From Paracoccaceae bacterium (GTDB lineage Bacteria; Pseudomonadota; Alphaproteobacteria; Rhodobacterales; Rhodobacteraceae), in contig JAPOVX010000153.1 of assembly GCA_026707935.1 (NCBI GenBank), positions 9,971 through 73,970 on the forward strand: DNA of 64,000 bases, read 5' to 3'. Under the pieces are notes generated by a model. It was not told where the DNA came from. It made no database searches and saw only the letters and a list, made by a program, of their open reading frames with translations. Made by a program: the position numbers and the translations under genes. The first letter of the stretch is position 1, and every line of letters starts with the position of its first letter. Below are positions 61,335 through 64,000 of this stretch, piece by piece.

Positions 61335-61939
61335 GGCGCGATTTCTCCTGCGCTTACATGTGATCCAAAATCCCGCCAGTCCTGGTTCATTGCGGGAGGA
61401 CGGGACACAGTTGACCCCTCAAATCGACTCGCAAGCGCAAGCTCCGAGGAGTCCCTTCGCGGGATAGTCCGATGTCCTGTTCCGAAATTCGCACAGTTAG
61501 GATTGAGCCGCAAGCTGGCGCGAATTGGAGGGTTCTCCCGCTTGGTGCCCGATGCACGCGGGGATCTCTTCGGACGACTCGAGCTCCTTCACCGTGGCAG
61601 CACTGCGACGCGGCATGCGCAACCACCACCCGGTCTTGTGCTCCTCGCCCGGACTTTCCTGCTCGAAATCATCGTCCGGCGCTTCGAATTCGGGATTGAC
61701 CACACCGATGCAAAGGACACCATGGAATACAACAATGCCCCGCCCTGGCGAAGGGCGTCCGCGGTCGTCGGCTACATCACCCGAAACTTCGCGGTGGATC
61801 CCGCGCATGTTGTGGCCCGGAGAATGGGCAAACGCGGGGCCGATTCCGGGCGAAATGACACTCTATCAATTTGGACTTTGCCTCTCGTCGCATTCACGGG
61901 CGATTGTCCGCGCATTTGATGCTGAATGCTACGAGGGAG
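61335..61939. other. Region without intact gene
   Basis: About 600 bases upstream of the SMT-like gene. Open frames exist on both strands but I recognise no domain. It adjoins two relics to the right, so it may be further gene debris. The SMT promoter should be at its left end. Confidence 0.5.
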
Positions 61940-62303
61940 AATGCACGTCCTTCCCGCTTGCCTGTGCCGTTTTTCGCGTCGAGGACGGTATTCTTGCTGA
62001 TACCGTGGTCACGGGCGATCCAGCAGTCACTTCGTTCCTCGCGCCTTCGCCCCGGCAAACCCCGATTTCATGTGCTCGCCGATCAGGTCGCGTTCGATTT
62101 GAGCGATCCCCACCAACTTGTGGCCATCATCCGGCCAAGTGACGTGTCGCGTTCGAAGATGGCGCCGTTCATTGAGACGACCGAGACCTTCCATCCCGCC
62201 AGTCGGTGCAGCGTTTCGAGCAGATCCCGTGTCTACCCCCCTCATCGGGAAAGTTCGGAGACAAGGACAGCATCGAGATGCCGCGTCTGCGCGAGATCCA
62301 TCA
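61940..62303 (-). mobile_element. Serine recombinase (resolvase) relic
   Basis: On the minus strand, with stops and one frameshift, the remains read DLAQTRHLDAVLVSELSR, TRDLLETLHRLAGWKV and DTSLGRMMAT, then in the next frame IERDLIGEHMKSGFAGAKARG, and finally ARDHGISKNTVLDA as an HTH. These are consecutive blocks of the resolvase/invertase family. The catalytic N-terminal serine region is missing. Confidence 0.65.
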
Positions 62304-62319
62304 CCTGTTTGGGTGCGGC

Positions 62320-62618
62320 ACGACTGGGAGGACGCCTTTCCGGATCCCTTCACATTCGATATCGGCCGCTATCTTCCGCCACGCAGTGGTCTACGCTGTC
62401 CCGGGTATGGGCCGTAGGGGCTGGGCACGCACACGTGCCTCGGCTCCCGGTGGAGGGACCATCAATTGGCTTTCAACGTGCCAATGATCGCGCACGAAAT
62501 TGACCGGGAGGTGTCTCCGGCCAACGACAAGCTCCGGTTCAGCCCGTTCCTGTCGATGAAACCCAGGAGGAAACTGAAGTTTCGCATCGCTGTGCAGAAA
62601 CGCGAACTGCCCGTCTGA
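62320..62618 (+). pseudogene. Cytochrome P450 C-terminal relic, paralogue of the GPP34-P450
   Basis: One frame matches the last 95 residues of the P450 at 58227-60254: FPDPFTFDIGRYLPPR, GLGTHTCLGSRWRD, MIAHEIDREVSP, LSMKPRRKLKFRIAVQ and KRELPV, ending at the same point. A TAG at 62415-62417 replaces the Tyr codon of the haem loop, and everything upstream is gone. It shows that a second such P450 existed here. Confidence 0.8.
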
Positions 62619-62696
62619 CGGGGATGGAGCGGAGTCCAGATCAGGTGACGATCACGGATACTTGCCTGTGTAATGGCGATATGGCGTGTTCGGGCT

Positions 62697-64000
62697 TTAT
62701 TCGTCCGACCGGTTCAGCCGTTCCCTGATCTGCTCGTTCGTCTCCTTGGTCCCGTCAAGCGCCATCAGCAGCGGCGGGAGAAACAGGAAATCTGCCACGA
62801 GCGCAACGACGACGGTTATTCCCACGAGCAGGCCGAGCGCCTGGTTGGTCGCCATCCCCGACGTTCCGAATACCATGAACCCCAACGCGAATACGATGGT
62901 CGTTGCGAACAATGCCTTGCCCACCGTGCGAAAGGCGGATTGGACGGATTCGGACGGCAACAGCCCGTTCTTTCTCGAGTTCACGTACTTGGTCATGAAA
63001 TGGATCGTGTCGTCGACGATGATGCCGAACGCTATGGCGGTGACGACTGATGCCGCGACGCCGACCTCTCCAACCACGTACCCCCACAGTCCCATCGCCA
63101 TGGCCGCGGGAACGAAGTTCGGTACCAGGCTGATCAGGCCAAGACGCACGCTTCTGAAAATCAGGAGCAGGAGCAGCGAGACGATGGCCATTGCCACGCA
63201 GGTGCCGACCAACATGCCATTGATGTTCCGTTGTATCGAATTGGCACCGACAACGGAAACGCCGGTTGCACGGCTTTCCAGGCCAGGGGCGTTTTCCCGG
63301 AACCAGGCCTGCGCACGATCGTCGAGATCGATCTTCTCGCGGGTGGACAGACTCTTCAGTACGACCGTGACACGTGTCGAAGAACGTTCGACATCGATGA
63401 GATTGTTCAGGTCACGACCGACCGGCAGGGAAAATTCGTAGAGCAACAGGTACTGTGCGGCCAGGTCAGGGTCGTCCGGAAGAATGTAGAAGTCCGGATC
63501 GTCTCCGTGCAGGTTCATGTTCAGGCGTTTCATGACGTCCGATAACGCGAAGACGTGAGCCACTTCCGGCTGTGCACGATACCACTCTGCGAACGCATCG
63601 ACCTGGCCCAGGTATTCGAGATCCGTAATTCCGTCTTCCCGCCCGGAACTGAGCGAGTACTCGTAGGTTTCCACGCCGGAGAAATTTTCGCTGATGAAAT
63701 CCGTTGAACGCCGGAACTCGTAACTTTCGTCGAGGAGTTCCAGCCAGTTTTCCTTGAGTTCAATCCGGGAGATGCCCGCAACGAGGACTATGATCAGAAT
63801 GCCGAAGGACCAGAGCAGGGTCGTGCGATATGACACGACAAACCGCCCGATCTGTTCGAAGAAGTCCAGCTTGCCGTGGCGCACAGGCCGGGCCCGCATG
63901 GGCATTATCGACAGGATCGCCGGCAGGAGCGTCACGGCGTAGACGAAAGCGCACAACACCCCGAACGCCACGATGTTGCCCATGACCTTGAACGGCGGCA
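62697..64000 (-). CDS. RND/MMPL-family transporter (partial, N-terminus beyond window)
   Basis: The frame is open from 64000 to the stop at 62697-62699, giving the C-terminal 430 or more residues. Features are a helix at the start (GVLCAFVYAVTLLPAIL), a helix at residues 50-70, a periplasmic domain of about 170 residues (ELKENWLELLDESYEFRRS onward), then five helices including MAIVSLLLLLIFRSVRLGL, the RND hallmark GIIVDDTIHFMTKY, and ALFATTIVFALGFMVF. This is the half-repeat of RND exporters related to HpnN, Patched and NPC1, which move hydrophobic lipids. With the SMT, P450 and Rieske genes it may transport the modified lipid to the outer membrane. Confidence 0.85.
   Translation of the reverse strand, partial: PPFKVMGNIVAFGVLCAFVYAVTLLPAILSIMPMRARPVRHGKLDFFEQIGRFVVSYRTTLLWSFGILIIVLVAGISRIELKENWLELLDESYEFRRSTDFISENFSGVETYEYSLSSGREDGITDLEYLGQVDAFAEWYRAQPEVAHVFALSDVMKRLNMNLHGDDPDFYILPDDPDLAAQYLLLYEFSLPVGRDLNNLIDVERSSTRVTVVLKSLSTREKIDLDDRAQAWFRENAPGLESRATGVSVVGANSIQRNINGMLVGTCVAMAIVSLLLLLIFRSVRLGLISLVPNFVPAAMAMGLWGYVVGEVGVAASVVTAIAFGIIVDDTIHFMTKYVNSRKNGLLPSESVQSAFRTVGKALFATTIVFALGFMVFGTSGMATNQALGLLVGITVVVALVADFLFLPPLLMALDGTKETNEQIRERLNRSDE

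Overview
The window is GC-rich, uses short tight operons, and carries three separate ABC importer cassettes plus several catabolic operons. This fits a metabolically versatile proteobacterium, most likely an alphaproteobacterium, but that is inferred from gene content and organisation. There are many decayed genes (a GMC oxidoreductase, an amidohydrolase, AAA ATPases, an ISAs1-type transposase, a serine recombinase and a P450), so the genome is losing genes. I saw no rRNA, tRNA or CRISPR array.

Region 1 (1-21.6 kb) is catabolic. A long minus-strand operon runs from ridA (11262) down to a sugar-type ABC permease that leaves the window at base 1. It encodes RidA, an HTH protein, an ADP-forming acyl-CoA synthetase, an aldehyde dehydrogenase, an SDR, a small tautomerase, an enoyl-CoA hydratase and an FAD oxidoreductase, followed by an isochorismatase-like amidase, a binding protein and the permease. 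Facing it are a LigM/GcvT-like folate-dependent demethylase and a formamidase-like hydrolase. Next come a broken GMC oxidoreductase, an Asp-box propeller protein, prfC (release factor 3), an NTF2-like protein and an extradiol-type VOC protein. Two identical FadR-type operator sites and one half site tie several of these units together.

Region 2 (21.6-37.2 kb) is a visibly lower-GC defence island. Its left part is a graveyard of tandem AAA ATPase copies with repeated spacers, plus one intact AAA ATPase. Its core is a five-gene plus-strand operon (26684-36189): a DrmA-like helicase, a DrmB-like DUF1998 protein, a UvrD-like SF1 helicase, a 526-aa protein of unknown function, and a NERD nuclease-SF1 helicase fusion. 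The drmA/drmB pair is the core of DISARM, but no methyltransferase or PLD protein (drmC) is present. A Uma2-type nuclease follows.

Region 3 (37.7-52.1 kb) holds glpD, an M20 peptidase with a spermidine/putrescine-type ABC importer, a Fic AMP-transferase, and a taurine/nitrate-type ABC importer. That importer sits under a FadR-family regulator, divergent from a fumarylacetoacetate hydrolase family gene.

Region 4 (52.4-64 kb) looks like a sterol or related terpenoid modification cluster: a sterol desaturase/fatty acid hydroxylase, a PanB-like protein, an FAD oxidoreductase, a Rieske oxygenase, a protein fusing a GPP34 (GOLPH3) domain to a cytochrome P450, a sterol C-24 methyltransferase-like enzyme, and an RND/MMPL transporter that runs off the right edge. 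The GPP34-P450 fusion, its sterol-like neighbourhood, and the drmAB operon with unfamiliar partners are the most notable content.
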